Source: Gloeothece verrucosa PCC 7822 (GTDB lineage: Bacteria > Cyanobacteriota > Cyanobacteriia > Cyanobacteriales > Microcystaceae). Taken from it: a stretch of 64,000 bases of DNA. The DNA lies in NCBI RefSeq assembly GCF_000147335.1, contig NC_014501.1, forward strand, positions 5,510,501 to 5,574,500. Reading direction: 5' to 3'. The notes under the pieces were generated by a model that did no database searches, was not told where the DNA came from, and saw only the letters and a list, made by a program, of their open reading frames with translations. A program made the translations under genes and the position numbers. Shown here one piece after another: positions 52,451 to 60,937 of the stretch. Positions within the stretch are counted from its first letter, which is position 1; each line of letters opens with the position of its first letter.

Positions 52451-52917
52451 TGGATGCTGTATCCCCAACCCCAGATCGTTCAGGGTTAGAACCTGAATTA
52501 GGGGGGGTTTTTCGAGATCAACCTCAAAGAACAGGTTTTGAGCCGGAGTTAGGAGGACAATTACGGCAAAAAGCGGCTTATGTCGATGAAATTACTTGTA
52601 TCGGTTGTAAGCATTGTGCCCATGTGGCTCCTAATACTTTTTATATCGAACCTGAATATGGACGATCTCGGGTGTTTAACCAAGATGGAGACTCAGAAGA
52701 GTCAATCCAAGAAGCTATCGATACTTGTCCAGTCGACTGCATTCACTGGGTTAACTATTCTGAGTTAAAAGATTTAGAAGAATTGCGGAAATATCAAGTG
52801 ATCAAACAGCTTGGGTATCCCCAAGTGCATCGTGATGTTGTCCGCGATAAACAGCGCAAACGTAAACTCCGCCCACAACACCAAACCTTAAGGGAGAAAT
52901 CTAACCAAAACAATTAA
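52450..52917 (+). CDS. 4Fe-4S ferredoxin with N-terminal extension
   Basis: Started at ATG 52450, the protein has 155 residues. Cysteines C50, C53 and C56 (CIGCKHC) with C93 (and a further C97 in CPVDC) supply a [4Fe-4S] cluster in a bacterial-type ferredoxin fold (TFYIEPEYGRSRV, then AIDTCPVDCIHWV). The N-terminal extension contains a repeated decapeptide, RSGLEPELGG (10-19) and RTGFEPELGG (27-36). Overlap with ycf35 (TAATG) and the DUF2997 gene shows one operon. The electron partners are unknown. The C-terminus is basic (KQRKRKLRPQ). Confidence 0.9.
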   Translation: MDAVSPTPDRSGLEPELGGVFRDQPQRTGFEPELGGQLRQKAAYVDEITCIGCKHCAHVAPNTFYIEPEYGRSRVFNQDGDSEESIQEAIDTCPVDCIHWVNYSELKDLEELRKYQVIKQLGYPQVHRDVVRDKQRKRKLRPQHQTLREKSNQNN

Positions 52918-52941
52918 TAACAACAATCGTATCTTATCTAT

Positions 52942-52972
52942 CCTCAATGGGTCAATACCATTGGGGTTTTTT
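52942..52972 (+). terminator. Rho-independent terminator
   Basis: CCTCAATGG (52942-52950) pairs with CCATTGGGG (52958-52966) through one G-T, and six T follow. It closes the DUF2997-ycf35-ferredoxin operon. Confidence 0.8.
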
Positions 52973-53046
52973 AGTTTTGTTTGGTAATTTGTACTTAACC
53001 TATTAGTCGTTATTAGTTAGGAGTATTTATAGCTAGAGCGGGTTTT

Positions 53047-53325
53047 TTATAAGCTATTATGTTCAGATAAAATTTTTTCCACCTTGGCCTCTTCTATTTT
53101 AGAAACAAGTTTTTCTGCCTCATAAAGGTCTCTTTGGGTTTTAGTTAAGCTAACGGTAGAACCTACAGTAAAAACTAACCCCATTCCCATATAACCTTTA
53201 ATCCACACATCAACTGGTAAAAAAATAATTCCTAGGGACGTAGCACCTACAGAAATGGCAAAAGATAGCCAAGTTTGAATGACCCAGGCAGCACTATGAT
53301 CCTGAGTATTACGATGTTTAGCCAT
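53047..53325 (-). CDS. YiaA/YiaB-like inner membrane protein
   Basis: The 92-residue protein has two hydrophobic helices (AWVIQTWLSFAISVGATSLGIIFLP, about 13-37, and YMGMGLVFTVGSTVSLT), with the loop VDVWIKG and then KTQRDLYEAEKL, all typical of the YiaA/YiaB family. Its function is not known. The C-terminus is a short charged helix. The gene is convergent with the ferredoxin operon, separated by the terminator at 52942. It has an ATG start with no notable features upstream. Confidence 0.82.
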   Translation of the reverse strand: MAKHRNTQDHSAAWVIQTWLSFAISVGATSLGIIFLPVDVWIKGYMGMGLVFTVGSTVSLTKTQRDLYEAEKLVSKIEEAKVEKILSEHNSL

Positions 53326-53433
53326 AATAGTATTCTTATGTCAGACTAATAGTTAACCTGAATATATTTATTTTAGCCTTGGTAATATAACCATGAGAAT
53401 AGTCGCAGGTGACAATTTTTTAACTGGCAAGTT

Positions 53434-53537
53434 AGGAAGTTTGATTAATTGCCGCTTGCGGAGGACACTCTAAAGGTTAAAACCTTTCCCTAGCAGTTAT
53501 TAAGGGGTTGTCCCACCGACAATTAATCAATCTTCCT
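53434..53537. repeat. Inverted-repeat element (MITE-like)
   Basis: AGGAAGTTTGATTAATTG (53434-53451) is the reverse complement, with one mismatch, of CAATTAATCAATCTTCCT (53520-53537). Inside, GGACA and TGTCC also pair, as do AAAGGTT and AACCTTT, so the whole can fold into a branched hairpin. There is no coding capacity and no clear target duplication. Confidence 0.6.
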
Positions 53538-53574
53538 CTAGGAATTTTTACTGACAAAGGAGTTAATCAACGCT

Positions 53575-53667
53575 TTATGATTGGTGTTCTTCTGTATAGA
53601 AAATAGCTTCAAACAAATATGTTAAAGCGACTAGGCAGATACTGAATACAATTATCCATGCCATCAT
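53575..53667 (-). CDS. Short single-pass membrane protein (30 residues)
   Basis: ATG 53667 begins a 30-codon frame: MMAWIIVFSICLVALTYLFE and then AIFYTEEHQS. GGGAGGG sits 7-13 bases upstream, a strong ribosome-binding site, and residues 3-23 form a single hydrophobic helix with an acidic C-terminal tail. This is the profile of small subunits of thylakoid or oxidase complexes, but I recognise no specific one (not PsaM, PetN, PetL or PetM by sequence). Whether it is translated is not certain. Confidence 0.55.
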   Translation of the reverse strand: MMAWIIVFSICLVALTYLFEAIFYTEEHQS

Positions 53668-53982
53668 GACTTTTCCCTCCCGTGAGACGGTCTTCTATCT
53701 CTTGAATATCACTTATTTTTGAAATCCGAGAAGTTTTGATTTAATTCTTTACATCCAGGGCAAAAAAATTAATTTTTATGACAAATCATCAGCAAGGATC
53801 GGGCTAATTGTTGAGATTAATCGCTGTTGCTAAACCTGCGGCTTAAATATAACAAGCTTGTTGCTCAATTGTTGTAACTCTTTGAATGCCTTAATGATAA
53901 GCTTCTAGCGGCTCACCTGAGACTGTGTTATTTTTATTAATAGCTTTATTTCCGATTAAACTAATCATATTCATTAATTTAT

Positions 53983-55476
53983 ATGCAGCCCTCTCAACAG
54001 CAACGATATTTGCAAGCCCTCTTATCCTTTTTTACGGCAACTGATGAGGCAAATGACCCAGAACTTGCTGTTGTAAAGCTATTTCAGGATGTAGCCGCTA
54101 CTGTACCCGCCTATCAAACTTTTTTAAAAGAACAAGGAATTGAACCCAATAATATTAAAACCCTAAAAGATTTTCAAACTTTGCCTTTAATCACGAAAGA
54201 AAATTATTTGAAACTTCATCCTTTATCTAATTTATGCCGCTTGGGTCAGATCAACACCTGTGATTTAGTGTGCGTTTCCTCGGGTTCATCAGGGAAGCCG
54301 ACTTTTTGGCCGAGATTTATCAGCGATGAATTTCAAATTGCTAGGCGTTTTGAACAAGTATTTTTTGAGAGTTTTCAAGCTGATAAAAAACCCACATTAG
54401 CGGTCATCTGCTTTCCTTTAGGAACTTGGGTAGGCGGCATCTACACAGCAAATTGTTGTCGTCATTTAGCGGCTAAAGGTTACCCCATTACCACCGTTAC
54501 CCCTGGCAATAACAAAACAGAAATCTTTAAAGTGGTACAAGATTTAGGGCCTTATTATGAACAAGTAGTCTTATTAGGATATCCCCCATTTCTCAAAGAT
54601 GTGATTGATAGCGGCATAACACAAGGTTTAGAGTGGTCGCGCTATTCCCTTAAGCTTGTTATGGCCGGAGAAGTGATCAGTGAACAGTGGCGTAGTTTAG
54701 TCGGAGAAAGGGTCGGGTCTTCTAATATTTATTATGATTCAGCTTCTCTATATGGTACGGCTGATGCCGGAGTATTAGGCAATGAAACGCCTTTATCTAT
54801 TTGTATTCGCCGCTTTTTGGCTGATCATCCCGATGCCGCCCGCAGTTTATTTGGTCAATCTCGTTTACCCACTTTAGTACAATATGATCCGAGTAGTCGT
54901 TTTTTTGAAACCCTGGACGGGACTTTATTATTTTCAGGCGATAATGGCATTCCCTTAATTCGTTATCACATTGGCGATAATGGGGGAATAATTACTTATG
55001 AGGCCATGTTGGAATTTTTAGCCGAGAGGGGTTTTAATCCGATTACTGTCTTAAATAATAACGGCCAGAGTCGGGGAATTCATCCTCTACCCTTTGTCTA
55101 TGTTTTTGGGCGTTCTCTGTTTACTGTCTCTTATTATGGGGCGAATATTTATCCTGAGAATATTGCTGTCGGACTCGAACAACCGATCATTAGGGAATGG
55201 GTAACCGGTAAATTTGTCATGGAAATTCGAGAAGATGAGAAGAATAATCCTTTTCTTTTTATTATGGTTGAGTTAGCTTTTAATGTTACTGATAGTGAAG
55301 ACAAACGCGATACCATAGCCGCCGCCATACAAACACAATTAAAAAGACTTAATAGCGAATTTGCTAATTATGTTCCCCCTTCTTCTCAATCTCCGGTGAT
55401 CTTACTTCGTCCTTTAGGAGACTCTGAATATTTTCCCGTTGGTGTTAAACATCGTTACACTCGTTCATCTTCTTAG
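53983..55476 (+). CDS. Phenylacetate-CoA ligase-like adenylate-forming enzyme (PaaK family)
   Basis: The 497 residues follow the PaaK branch of adenylate-forming ligases. The phosphate loop is SSGSSGKPT (99-107), then FPLGTWVGGIYTAN, YDSASLYGTADAGVLGNET (second core region; usual YGxTE replaced by YGTADAG) and the hinge-like RYHIGDNGG. Real PaaK enzymes make an aryl-CoA; here no accessory genes for phenylacetate are present, so the acid is unknown. The C-terminal domain ends VKHRY. It is followed on the same strand by phytol kinase and aldose-epimerase genes with short gaps. Confidence 0.78.
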   Translation: MQPSQQQRYLQALLSFFTATDEANDPELAVVKLFQDVAATVPAYQTFLKEQGIEPNNIKTLKDFQTLPLITKENYLKLHPLSNLCRLGQINTCDLVCVSSGSSGKPTFWPRFISDEFQIARRFEQVFFESFQADKKPTLAVICFPLGTWVGGIYTANCCRHLAAKGYPITTVTPGNNKTEIFKVVQDLGPYYEQVVLLGYPPFLKDVIDSGITQGLEWSRYSLKLVMAGEVISEQWRSLVGERVGSSNIYYDSASLYGTADAGVLGNETPLSICIRRFLADHPDAARSLFGQSRLPTLVQYDPSSRFFETLDGTLLFSGDNGIPLIRYHIGDNGGIITYEAMLEFLAERGFNPITVLNNNGQSRGIHPLPFVYVFGRSLFTVSYYGANIYPENIAVGLEQPIIREWVTGKFVMEIREDEKNNPFLFIMVELAFNVTDSEDKRDTIAAAIQTQLKRLNSEFANYVPPSSQSPVILLRPLGDSEYFPVGVKHRYTRSSS

Positions 55477-55546
55477 GGACCTGCTCTTGGGTATAATTCT
55501 AAGGCTACAATGGAATTTTACTGGCTAAAACTAACAAATAAGGCTC

Positions 55547-56248
55547 TTGTCTGATTCTCTATTCTGGCTAAAATCTTGGTTTCCCGTCTCCCTTTGGTTT
55601 CCTCTCAGTGTCGTTTCGCTTTTTCTTTTAAGTATTCTGCTTTTAGCTGAGGGGTTAAGCCGCTTCACCTCTATGAGTGGGGAATTAACCCGTAAAGTAG
55701 TTCACATTGGCACTGGTAATGTGATTTTACTGGCATGGTGGTTAAATATACCTCCAATTTTAGGGATTAGTGCTGCGGTTATTGCCGGTTGTATTGCCTT
55801 AATTTCCTTTTTCCTGCCTATTTTACCCAGTATCAACAGTGTCGGACGGCGTAGTTTAGGGACATTTTTTTACGCTTTAAGTATTGGCATCCTGATCGCT
55901 TGGTTTTGGCCCCTAGGACAACCTCAATATGCTGTGATCGGTATATTAGTCATGACTTGGGGAGACGGAATGGCGGCTGTCATCGGTCAGCAATTCGGCA
56001 AACATCCTTATCAAATTTGGGGAAATAACAAAAGTTGGGAAGGATCTTTAGCGATGATGCTGATGAGTTTTTTAGTCACCAGTTGGGTTTTGTTAACTAC
56101 TGTTGACAATCATGGTTTAGTTTGGCTAACTGGGTTATTAGTCGCTATCATGGCTACTAGCTTAGAAACGATTTCCAAACTGGGAATAGATAATCTCACT
56201 GTTCCCTTAGCCAGTGCATTTTTAGCGTACTTAATGATTAATTTCTAA
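55547..56248 (+). CDS. Phytol kinase (VTE5-like, CTP-dependent prenol kinase family)
   Basis: The 233-residue protein has about seven hydrophobic helices. The conserved RKVVHIGTGNV (49-59), GRRSLGTFFYALS, TWGDGMAAVIGQQFG and NNKSWEGSLAM match the phytol/farnesol kinase and dolichol kinase superfamily; cyanobacterial and plant VTE5 phosphorylate phytol for tocopherol and chlorophyll salvage. The start is TTG 55547 (SDSLFWL), as no ATG is available before the first helix. The aldose epimerase gene starts 22 bases later. The family call is firm; the precise alcohol is inferred. Confidence 0.83.
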   Translation: MSDSLFWLKSWFPVSLWFPLSVVSLFLLSILLLAEGLSRFTSMSGELTRKVVHIGTGNVILLAWWLNIPPILGISAAVIAGCIALISFFLPILPSINSVGRRSLGTFFYALSIGILIAWFWPLGQPQYAVIGILVMTWGDGMAAVIGQQFGKHPYQIWGNNKSWEGSLAMMLMSFLVTSWVLLTTVDNHGLVWLTGLLVAIMATSLETISKLGIDNLTVPLASAFLAYLMINF

Positions 56249-56270
56249 TTATTGATTCTCAAGTCTTGTT

Positions 56271-57140
56271 ATGTTTGCTATTTCCTTGAAACAAAATCAA
56301 TATCCCACCTATATTTTGAGTGATGACTCCGCTTTGTCCTCGGTGGAAGTCGTTCCCGATCGGGGCGGAATTATTACCCGGTGGAAAATTCAGGGACAAG
56401 AGTTATTGTATCTCGATGAAGAACGTTTTAAAGACCCTAAATTAAGTGTGAGAGGGGGCAATCCGATTTTGTTTCCCATTTGTGGTAATCTTCCCGATAA
56501 TATTTATGATTACCAAGGAAAACAATATATCTTAAAACAACATGGTTTTGCCAGAGATTTACCTTGGCAAGTGAGTAAAGAAGCGGCGGATGATTGTGCT
56601 AGTTTAACTTTAGTTCTCAGCAGCAATGACCAAACTCGCGCCGTTTATCCCCTAGATTTTCAACTGGTTTTTACCTATCAACTTCAAGGAAATCAGTTAA
56701 AAATTCTTCAACGTTTTTCGAATCTTTCCTCAGTCAGAATGCCGTTTTCTGTCGGGTTTCATCCTTATTTTTGGGTCAAGGATAAGACCGGGCTAACTTT
56801 TGATATTCCCGGTTCAGAGTATCAAGACCAACAAACTAAAACCCATTATCCTTTTTCTGGAGAATTTGACCTCACTCAAGATGAAATTGATGTGGCTTTT
56901 AAGTCTATCACTCGCAACAGCGCTAGTTACACCGATCATAAACGTCGTTTGCAAATTACCCTGACTTACTCAGATTTGTATTCCACTTTGGTCTTTTGGA
57001 CTGTTAAAGGGAAAGAGTATATATGTATTGAACCTTGGAGCGCTCCTCGTAATGCGCTTAATAGCGGAGAACAGTTAAACTACATTGAACCTGGCAAAAC
57101 GCTTGAGGCTTGGGTACAAATGACTTATCGTTCTTTGTAA
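56271..57140 (+). CDS. Aldose 1-epimerase (mutarotase) family protein
   Basis: The 289-residue beta-sandwich protein has an early GGIITRWKIQGQELLYLD, RGGNPILFPICGNLP, the catalytic histidine segments KQHGFARDLPW and VGFHPYFWV, and near the C-terminus the general-base glutamate in CIEPWSAPRNAL. Aldose epimerases convert alpha and beta sugar anomers; glucose-6-phosphate epimerase is an alternative with the same motifs. The substrate is not determinable. It follows the phytol kinase gene by 22 bases. Confidence 0.85.
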   Translation: MFAISLKQNQYPTYILSDDSALSSVEVVPDRGGIITRWKIQGQELLYLDEERFKDPKLSVRGGNPILFPICGNLPDNIYDYQGKQYILKQHGFARDLPWQVSKEAADDCASLTLVLSSNDQTRAVYPLDFQLVFTYQLQGNQLKILQRFSNLSSVRMPFSVGFHPYFWVKDKTGLTFDIPGSEYQDQQTKTHYPFSGEFDLTQDEIDVAFKSITRNSASYTDHKRRLQITLTYSDLYSTLVFWTVKGKEYICIEPWSAPRNALNSGEQLNYIEPGKTLEAWVQMTYRSL

Positions 57141-57239
57141 TCAATCATCTTAGAACAGTCGGAAAAAAAATTTAATTTACCTCTTGCTTCGCCTAATCAT
57201 CTGTGTTATATTTAATATTCGTGTGCAGAAAACACAAAA

Positions 57240-57311
57240 GGGTCGCTAGCTCAGCGGTAGAGCACTCGGCTTTTAACCGATTGGCCCTGGGTTCGATCCC
57301 CAGGCGACCCA
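57240..57311 (+). tRNA. trnK: tRNA-Lys (anticodon UUU)
   Basis: The 72 bases fold into a standard cloverleaf: acceptor stem GGGTCGC/GCGACCC, D-arm GCTC/GAGC, anticodon stem CTCGG/CCGAT (one C-T mismatch at the base) with loop CTTTTAA and anticodon TTT, variable loop TGGCC, and T-arm CTGGG/CCCAG with TTCGATC. The discriminator base is A and CCA is not encoded. It is transcribed rightward between the epimerase gene and the convergent pyrG. Confidence 0.97.
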
Positions 57312-57445
57312 TAAAATTAGTCAAAATTGGTATTAACCTGTCATAACGGGGTGACAAGCGGCTTTAAACCTGTCCTGCTGAGGTACGAAGCATCTGATAC
57401 TGAATCCGGCTTACTTACCCCCTTTAATCCCCTCACCCTGAAGGG

Positions 57446-57495
57446 TGGGGCTAAACGAACAAAGCCCGCCTACGCGGGCTAAATTATAAAAGGGG
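57446..57495. repeat. Interspersed hairpin repeat, copy 2
   Basis: GGGGCT, AACGAACAAAG, the stem AGCCCGC/GCGGGCT (57463-57469 and 57474-57480), AAATTATAAA and AGGGG correspond in order to the copy at 15697-15746. The stem sequence differs but stays paired. Confidence 0.7.
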
Positions 57496-57598
57496 TAACT
57501 AACCAGGATTTGGTATGAGATTCTTCATTGCGCTAGGCTCCATTCACAATGACACTTGTACTACCCCCGAGAGGTGAAGGGATTGAACCTTATTACTT

Positions 57599-59275
57599 TT
57601 AGCCCAAAACCATAGTAGTGCTTTCTTCTACTACCGGTTCAAGATGAGTCGGGATGGGAGACTCAGACACATGGTTACATTTGTACCCTAAAGCCGCTTT
57701 CACAAAGCCAAAAAATAGAGGATGAGGACTAGAGGGACGAGAACGGAACTCAGGATGAAACTGAGTAGCGATAAAAAACGGATGTCCTGGAAGTTCAATA
57801 ATTTCCACCAAACGCCCATCGGGAGAAGTGCCGCTAATGACATAACCCGTTTCTAAAAATAAACTGCGATAAGCATTATTAAACTCATAACGATGGCGAT
57901 GACGTTCATAAACCACTTCCTGAGCATACAGAGAAAAAGTAACGGTATCAGGCGTTAAACGACAAGGATATAAACCTAGCCGCATGGTACCGCCTAAATC
58001 GACGACATCCTGTTGTTCTGGCAATAAATTAATCACAGGGTTAGGGCACTCCGGGTCAAACTCTGCACTATTAGCTTTATCTAAATGAGCGATATTTCGG
58101 GCCCATTCAATCACAGAACATTGCATTCCCATACATAACCCAAGGAAAGGAATGTTATTTTTGCGGGCGTATTCAATGGTAAGGACTTTTCCATCTACCC
58201 CTCGAACCCCAAAACCGCCAGGAACCACAATACCATCTACACCTTGTAAATATTTTTCGGCCCCTTCTGCTTCTATATTTTCAGCATTCACCCAACGAAC
58301 CTTAACTTCGCTATGGGTAGTGATGGCGGCATGGCCTAAAGCTTCTACCACCGATAAATAAGCATCACTCAACTGAACATATTTCCCCACAAGCGCGATT
58401 TCCAGGTGTTGAGTGGGGGACTGCATCTGCTGAACTAATGTCCGCCATTGAGTTAAATTCGGTTGACGGGGTTCAAGATTGAGTAATTCTAGGGTTTGCT
58501 GTGCGAGTCCTTCTTCTTCTAGATTTAAAGGAACTTGATAAATACTGCTGGCATCTTGAGACATAATCACCGATGCAACCGGAACATCACAAAAAGCGGA
58601 AAGTTTTTCTTTGAGTCCAGGTTGTAAAGGACGATCACAGCGACAGACTAACACATCCGGCTGTATACCGATAGACCGTAATTCCTTGACCGAATGTTGA
58701 GTCGGTTTCGTTTTCATTTCTCCGGCTGCCGGTATCCAAGGAATCAGGGTAACGTGCATATAAACCACATTATTGCGCCCTACATCTTTACGGAATTGAC
58801 GTATCGCTTCTAAGAAAGGTAATGATTCAATATCTCCAACGGTTCCCCCAATTTCTGTAATCACGATATCGGGATTAGTATTTTTAGCCACTCGCAGAAT
58901 TCGTTCTTTAATCTCATTGGTAATATGGGGAATAACTTGCACCGTTCCCCCCATATAGTCTCCCCGACGTTCTTTATTGATGACTGCTTGATAAATTGAG
59001 CCAGTAGTGACACTATTAAGGCGTGACATGGGAGTATCAGTGAAGCGTTCATAATGTCCCAAATCTAAATCGGTTTCGGCCCCATCATCAGTAACAAAAA
59101 CTTCCCCATGTTGAAAAGGACTCATGGTTCCTGGATCGACGTTAATATAGGGGTCTAGTTTGAGGATAGAAACTGAATAATCTCGAGATTTGAATAACCG
59201 TCCTAAACTAGCGGCGACAATACCTTTCCCTATACTGGAAACGACTCCCCCAGTGACAAATACGAATTTAGTCAT
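57599..59275 (-). CDS. pyrG: CTP synthase
   Basis: The enzyme aminates UTP to CTP using glutamine. I start it at ATG 59275 (TKFVFVTGGVVSSIGKG), as the family does; the frame is open for 49 more codons upstream (to 59422) but that stretch does not resemble CTP synthase. The synthase domain (1-270) has KLDPYINVDPGTMSPFQHGEV; the glutamine amidotransferase domain has the nucleophile Cys in LGLCMGMQC and the HPEF histidine/glutamate pair. About 558 residues is normal for cyanobacteria. It is divergent from murT. Confidence 0.96.
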   Translation of the reverse strand: MTKFVFVTGGVVSSIGKGIVAASLGRLFKSRDYSVSILKLDPYINVDPGTMSPFQHGEVFVTDDGAETDLDLGHYERFTDTPMSRLNSVTTGSIYQAVINKERRGDYMGGTVQVIPHITNEIKERILRVAKNTNPDIVITEIGGTVGDIESLPFLEAIRQFRKDVGRNNVVYMHVTLIPWIPAAGEMKTKPTQHSVKELRSIGIQPDVLVCRCDRPLQPGLKEKLSAFCDVPVASVIMSQDASSIYQVPLNLEEEGLAQQTLELLNLEPRQPNLTQWRTLVQQMQSPTQHLEIALVGKYVQLSDAYLSVVEALGHAAITTHSEVKVRWVNAENIEAEGAEKYLQGVDGIVVPGGFGVRGVDGKVLTIEYARKNNIPFLGLCMGMQCSVIEWARNIAHLDKANSAEFDPECPNPVINLLPEQQDVVDLGGTMRLGLYPCRLTPDTVTFSLYAQEVVYERHRHRYEFNNAYRSLFLETGYVISGTSPDGRLVEIIELPGHPFFIATQFHPEFRSRPSSPHPLFFGFVKAALGYKCNHVSESPIPTHLEPVVEESTTMVLG

Positions 59276-59502
59276 AAAAGTTTCTAGATTGTATAAACTA
59301 TAGTGAACATTATTGATGTCCAGGTACTCACCCCAGACCATTGTAGCGAAGTTCCCAAGAATAGCTACAGATATTTTGTTGGCACCAAGCAAGTCATCGT
59401 CAAGCATAAACACTAGGAACAATTCATGGATCGGCCATGACTAATATGGATGACCAATGGCTGTAAATTAATTGAAAAAGGTTCTGAGGTATTAAGCCAT
59501 TC

Positions 59503-60849
59503 ATGCAAGTGTTAGATCAAATTCGTTTAGGGTTAGCTGTGGCTGTTGCTAAGACAGTTACTTCCTTAGTCAGGGTGTTACGCTTAGGTTCGGCCAGTGT
59601 CTTGCCGGGAGAAATTGCCCGCCGTCTTCATCCTCGCCTATTATCTCTGTTGTCACAGCAAGTCAGTCAAGGCATTATTTTTATTGTAGGGACTAATGGC
59701 AAAACCACTACCTCTCTTTTACTACGGACGATTTTAGAAAGTCAAGGATGGCGAGTCACTCACAATGAAACTGGGGCAAATTTAATTAATGGGTTAATTA
59801 CCACCTTATTAGGTGATGCTAATTTGATCGGCCAGTTAAAGACAGATTATGCCATTTTAGAAGTCGATGAGAATATTGTCCCTCTGGTTTTAGAAGACTG
59901 TCAGCCTAAATTTATTGTGGCACTCAATTTGTTTCGGGACCAATTAGACCGCTATGGCGAGGTAGATATTATTAGTCAACGTTGGCAAAAAGCCATCGCG
60001 CCGCTTGCTAAAGACACAGTGGTCGTTCTCAATGCAGATGACCCTACCTTGTCTCATCTAGGACAACAATTACCCCAACGGGTGTTATTTTTTGGACTGA
60101 GTGAACCCTCTCTCTATCTCAAAGAAATTCCCCATGCGGTAGATTCGATTTATTGTCCGAGTTGTGGACATCCTTTAAATTATCAAGGAGTTTATTTATC
60201 CCATTTAGGAGATTTTCATTGTCCGAGTTGCGGCTTTAGTAAGAGTCAACCGGCTTTTCATAGTCGAGATTGGCCCCAAATTTTAATCGGCGTTTATAAT
60301 AAATATAATACTTTAGCGGCTGGCTTAGTGGCTCAAGAAATTGGCGTTAATACTGAGGCAATTTTTGAGACAGTTGGCAATTTTAAAGCGGCTTTTGGAC
60401 GAGCCGAAGAGTTAACCGTTAACGGGAAACATATCCGTATTTTATTATCTAAAAATCCTGTGGGGATGAATGAAACCATTAGAGCCGTTAATGATATTAA
60501 AGCTAAAGGAAAAGCTTCAACCACTTTAATAGTTCTCAATGATCGGATTCCCGATGGTACTGATGTTTCTTGGATTTGGGATGTGGATACAGAAAAATTA
60601 GTGAACTTGGGAGGAACTTTAATTGTTAGTGGTGATCGGGTTTATGATATGGCTTTACGATTACAATATAGTCAAGAATTTGTCAAGGAAGAAACGACAA
60701 AAGTTAATTTAATGATTGAGGAAGATTTACAAAAAGCGATCAATATTGCTTTAGATAAAACCCCAGAAGATGAAACCCTTCATATTTTGCCGACTTATTC
60801 AGCGATGTTAGAAGTTAGAGGAATTTTAACAGGACGAAAGATTTTATAA
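59503..60849 (+). CDS. murT: Lipid II isoglutaminyl synthase, MurT subunit
   Basis: This 448-residue Mur-ligase family protein works with GatD to amidate the D-glutamate of peptidoglycan lipid II. The ATP loop is GTNGKTTTS (63-71), followed by NETGANLINGLITT. A Zn-ribbon insertion with C218, C221, C240 and C243 (CPSCGH and CPSCGF) is the mark of MurT. The C-terminal domain has ILNDRIPDGTDVSWIWDVD near 345-365. gatD follows, separated by an interspersed repeat. MurT-GatD is typical of Gram-positives and also of cyanobacteria. The start ATG is 59503. Confidence 0.93.
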   Translation: MQVLDQIRLGLAVAVAKTVTSLVRVLRLGSASVLPGEIARRLHPRLLSLLSQQVSQGIIFIVGTNGKTTTSLLLRTILESQGWRVTHNETGANLINGLITTLLGDANLIGQLKTDYAILEVDENIVPLVLEDCQPKFIVALNLFRDQLDRYGEVDIISQRWQKAIAPLAKDTVVVLNADDPTLSHLGQQLPQRVLFFGLSEPSLYLKEIPHAVDSIYCPSCGHPLNYQGVYLSHLGDFHCPSCGFSKSQPAFHSRDWPQILIGVYNKYNTLAAGLVAQEIGVNTEAIFETVGNFKAAFGRAEELTVNGKHIRILLSKNPVGMNETIRAVNDIKAKGKASTTLIVLNDRIPDGTDVSWIWDVDTEKLVNLGGTLIVSGDRVYDMALRLQYSQEFVKEETTKVNLMIEEDLQKAINIALDKTPEDETLHILPTYSAMLEVRGILTGRKIL

Positions 60850-60850
60850 T

Positions 60851-60913
60851 TTTTGTCCACCAATAAACCTTGCCCTGAACCGTAGCGAAGGGGAACTGAA
60901 GGGACAGATAAAT
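60851..60913. repeat. Interspersed repeat, copy 2
   Basis: TTTTGTCCAC, AATAAACCTTGCCCTGA, CGTAGCGAAGG and GGGACAGATAAAT correspond to the copy at 9501-9552, with 10 additional bases in the middle. Here the repeat separates murT and gatD. Confidence 0.75.
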
Positions 60914-60937
60914 ACAGATAAGTTGAAGTTAGAAAAA

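Larger units (their letters stand above)
53326..53982. other. Intergenic region with an inverted repeat and a short gene
   Basis: In these 657 bases I find a 104-bp inverted-repeat element (53434-53537) and a 30-codon gene on the minus strand (53575-53667). The remaining DNA up to the CoA-ligase-like gene shows no feature beyond its presumed promoter. Confidence 0.55.

Noticed and set aside
59276..59422. N-terminal extension of pyrG
   Set aside because: The 49 upstream codons do not resemble CTP synthase, which starts at MTKFVFVTGG; they are leader sequence.
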